From positions 1 to 64,000 of the forward strand of contig JANRDC010000021.1 of NCBI GenBank assembly GCA_030726725.1: DNA of 64,000 nt. Reading direction: 5' to 3'. Source of the stretch: Flavobacteriaceae bacterium. GTDB taxonomy: Bacteria > Bacteroidota > Bacteroidia > Flavobacteriales > Flavobacteriaceae. Under the pieces are notes generated by a model. It was given only the letters and a program-made list of their open reading frames with translations. It made no database searches and was not told where the DNA came from. The position numbers and the translations under genes are program-made. Below, one piece after another: positions 63,289-64,000 of the stretch. Positions within the stretch are counted from its first letter, which is position 1. Each line of letters opens with the position of its first letter.

Positions 63289-63324
63289 TGAAGTGGTTTT
63301 ACTAAAGATAGCTTTTTAACCGTT

Positions 63325-63429
63325 ATGTTTACAACAAACCCGCTTGTCAAACAACTGCGTATGCTCGATAAACTAGTAGATGAGTTGGCTAAAGGCAAAA
63401 AGCTCGACCAAGTATTGAGAAAAGGATGA
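63325..63429 (+). other. Short open frame, possible gene remnant
   Basis: 34 codons from ATG to TGA, encoding a basic helical peptide (LVKQLRMLDKLVDELAKGKK followed by LDQVLRKG). It lies on the opposite strand between the pxpC and DUF819 genes. It reads like the beginning of a longer DNA-binding or transposase-like protein, but I do not recognise it and no continuation follows. It may be chance. Confidence 0.25.
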
Positions 63430-63464
63430 CTAGAGCCTTTTTTTCAAGAGAGGTAAAAATACAG

Positions 63465-64000
63465 TTAAGTTATGGGAGCAAATTTGATTTTTTGACCCTG
63501 TGCACACTGACTCAACATGTCTTTGGCAGTGTCATCCAACTGAAAAATTCTAGGATAGCCCCCGGTAACTTGACCATCGTTCATTAAAACAATCAGTTGA
63601 CCAGCTGGAGTCAATTGTACGGTTCCTGGCAAAGCGCTCGAAGTGTGTATGGGTGGTATTTGATTGGGCACGGATTCTTGAAGTAAATACCCCATTCTGT
63701 CGTTTCGACCAACGGTAAATACCCGGGTTAAATTTTTTCTGTCTAAGGGGTGTAGCAAGCTGTATTCTGGCCCGACATACGCCCTTAGTTCAAGAGGGAT
63801 TGACGGGTCGAAATCCGTTCTGCACACCTGGTTTAGCAGGGTATTTTCGATTGATTTATCGGTGCTTATACAGTTGTTTTCAAGAAGATGAATAGGGATG
63901 AACGCCCCTCGGTTGATTCTAAATTCAGTTGTAATAGATGGGTAATAACTCCGACTGCCCATCATTTTTTCGGTGAGTATTCCCCCCTGAACGCCCAAGT
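63465..64000 (-). CDS. pxpC: 5-oxoprolinase subunit PxpC / biotin-dependent carboxyltransferase family (partial)
   Basis: Runs off the right edge; about 178 C-terminal residues of roughly 300 are visible, and the true start lies outside. The carboxyltransferase-like AHS2 domain is recognisable from ELRAYVGPEYSLL, VGRNDRMGYLLQ, ALPGTVQLTPAGQLIVLMND and GQVTGGYPRI. With PxpA and PxpB it hydrolyses 5-oxoproline (pyroglutamate) to glutamate using ATP. Partners PxpB and PxpA would be expected beyond the edge. It precedes DUF819 and ggt on the same strand, which points to pyroglutamate or gamma-glutamyl recycling. Confidence 0.88.
   Translation of the reverse strand, partial: LGVQGGILTEKMMGSRSYYPSITTEFRINRGAFIPIHLLENNCISTDKSIENTLLNQVCRTDFDPSIPLELRAYVGPEYSLLHPLDRKNLTRVFTVGRNDRMGYLLQESVPNQIPPIHTSSALPGTVQLTPAGQLIVLMNDGQVTGGYPRIFQLDDTAKDMLSQCAQGQKIKFAPIT

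Overview
The window reads as a chromosomal segment of a Bacteroidota bacterium, most likely of the class Flavobacteriia. The evidence is a complete gldK-gldL-gldM-gldN block (gliding and type IX secretion core), Bacteroidota-type promoters (TTTG, about 18-21 nt, TAnnTTTG) in front of both tRNA genes and miaB, mevalonate-pathway genes (HMG-CoA reductase plus a GYDIA-type GHMP kinase), and gene orders common in this group (miaB / sigma-54 activator / lptE / TPR / secG / groES / groEL, and purH / mreBCD / mrdA / rodA). Base composition looks moderate by eye and was not counted.

Layout. 1-7.9 kb: tRNA-Phe, then a tightly packed envelope operon (coaX, outer-membrane barrel, TPR protein, lptC, small membrane protein, CNNM/CBS protein, PpiD-type isomerase). 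7.9-10.1 kb: mevalonate genes on the minus strand, divergent from a dipeptidyl peptidase IV and a POT peptide transporter (10.2-13.8 kb). 13.9-17.3 kb: comEC, lpxB and surE on minus. 17.4-21.1 kb: a tail-specific protease and SelO on plus. 21.1-35.3 kb: a long minus-strand block with the rod-shape operon, purH, a free-methionine-sulfoxide reductase, groESL, secG, lptE, a sigma-54 activator and miaB. 35.4-43.7 kb: topA, an arginase-fold protein that appears to have lost metal ligands, and gldKLMN. 43.7-47.1 kb: an FAD oxidoreductase, a DUF983 protein and an ABC-F ATPase. 47.2-52.9 kb: a tripartite RND efflux operon with a perfect palindrome in its leader. 53.0-57.4 kb: a carotenoid operon (crtI, crtB, crtZ, fused CrtYcd-type cyclase) preceded by a MerR-family regulator that carries the cobalamin-binding residues of CarH light sensors. 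57.4-59.8 kb: a PH-domain protein, an MsbA-like ABC exporter and initiator tRNA-Met. 59.8-64 kb: a looser region with a frameshifted pseudogene, a divergent gamma-glutamyltransferase, a DUF819 membrane protein and the C-terminal part of PxpC (5-oxoprolinase).

How the parts connect. The mevalonate genes can feed isopentenyl diphosphate to the carotenoid operon, whose four enzymes suffice on paper to go from geranylgeranyl diphosphate to zeaxanthin; no GGPP synthase or ketolase is present here. LptC, LptE, LpxB and an MsbA-like exporter serve lipopolysaccharide assembly, and PpiD, SecG and GldKLMN serve protein export. Cell elongation is covered by MreBCD, PBP2 and RodA. Peptide use is covered by DPP IV and the POT transporter. 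I saw no insertion sequence, prophage, CRISPR array or obvious defence system. The items most worth a second look are the CarH-like regulator and inverted repeat at the carotenoid operon, the arginase-fold putative pseudoenzyme beside gldK, the divergent gamma-glutamyltransferase cluster, and the palindromic operator candidates.
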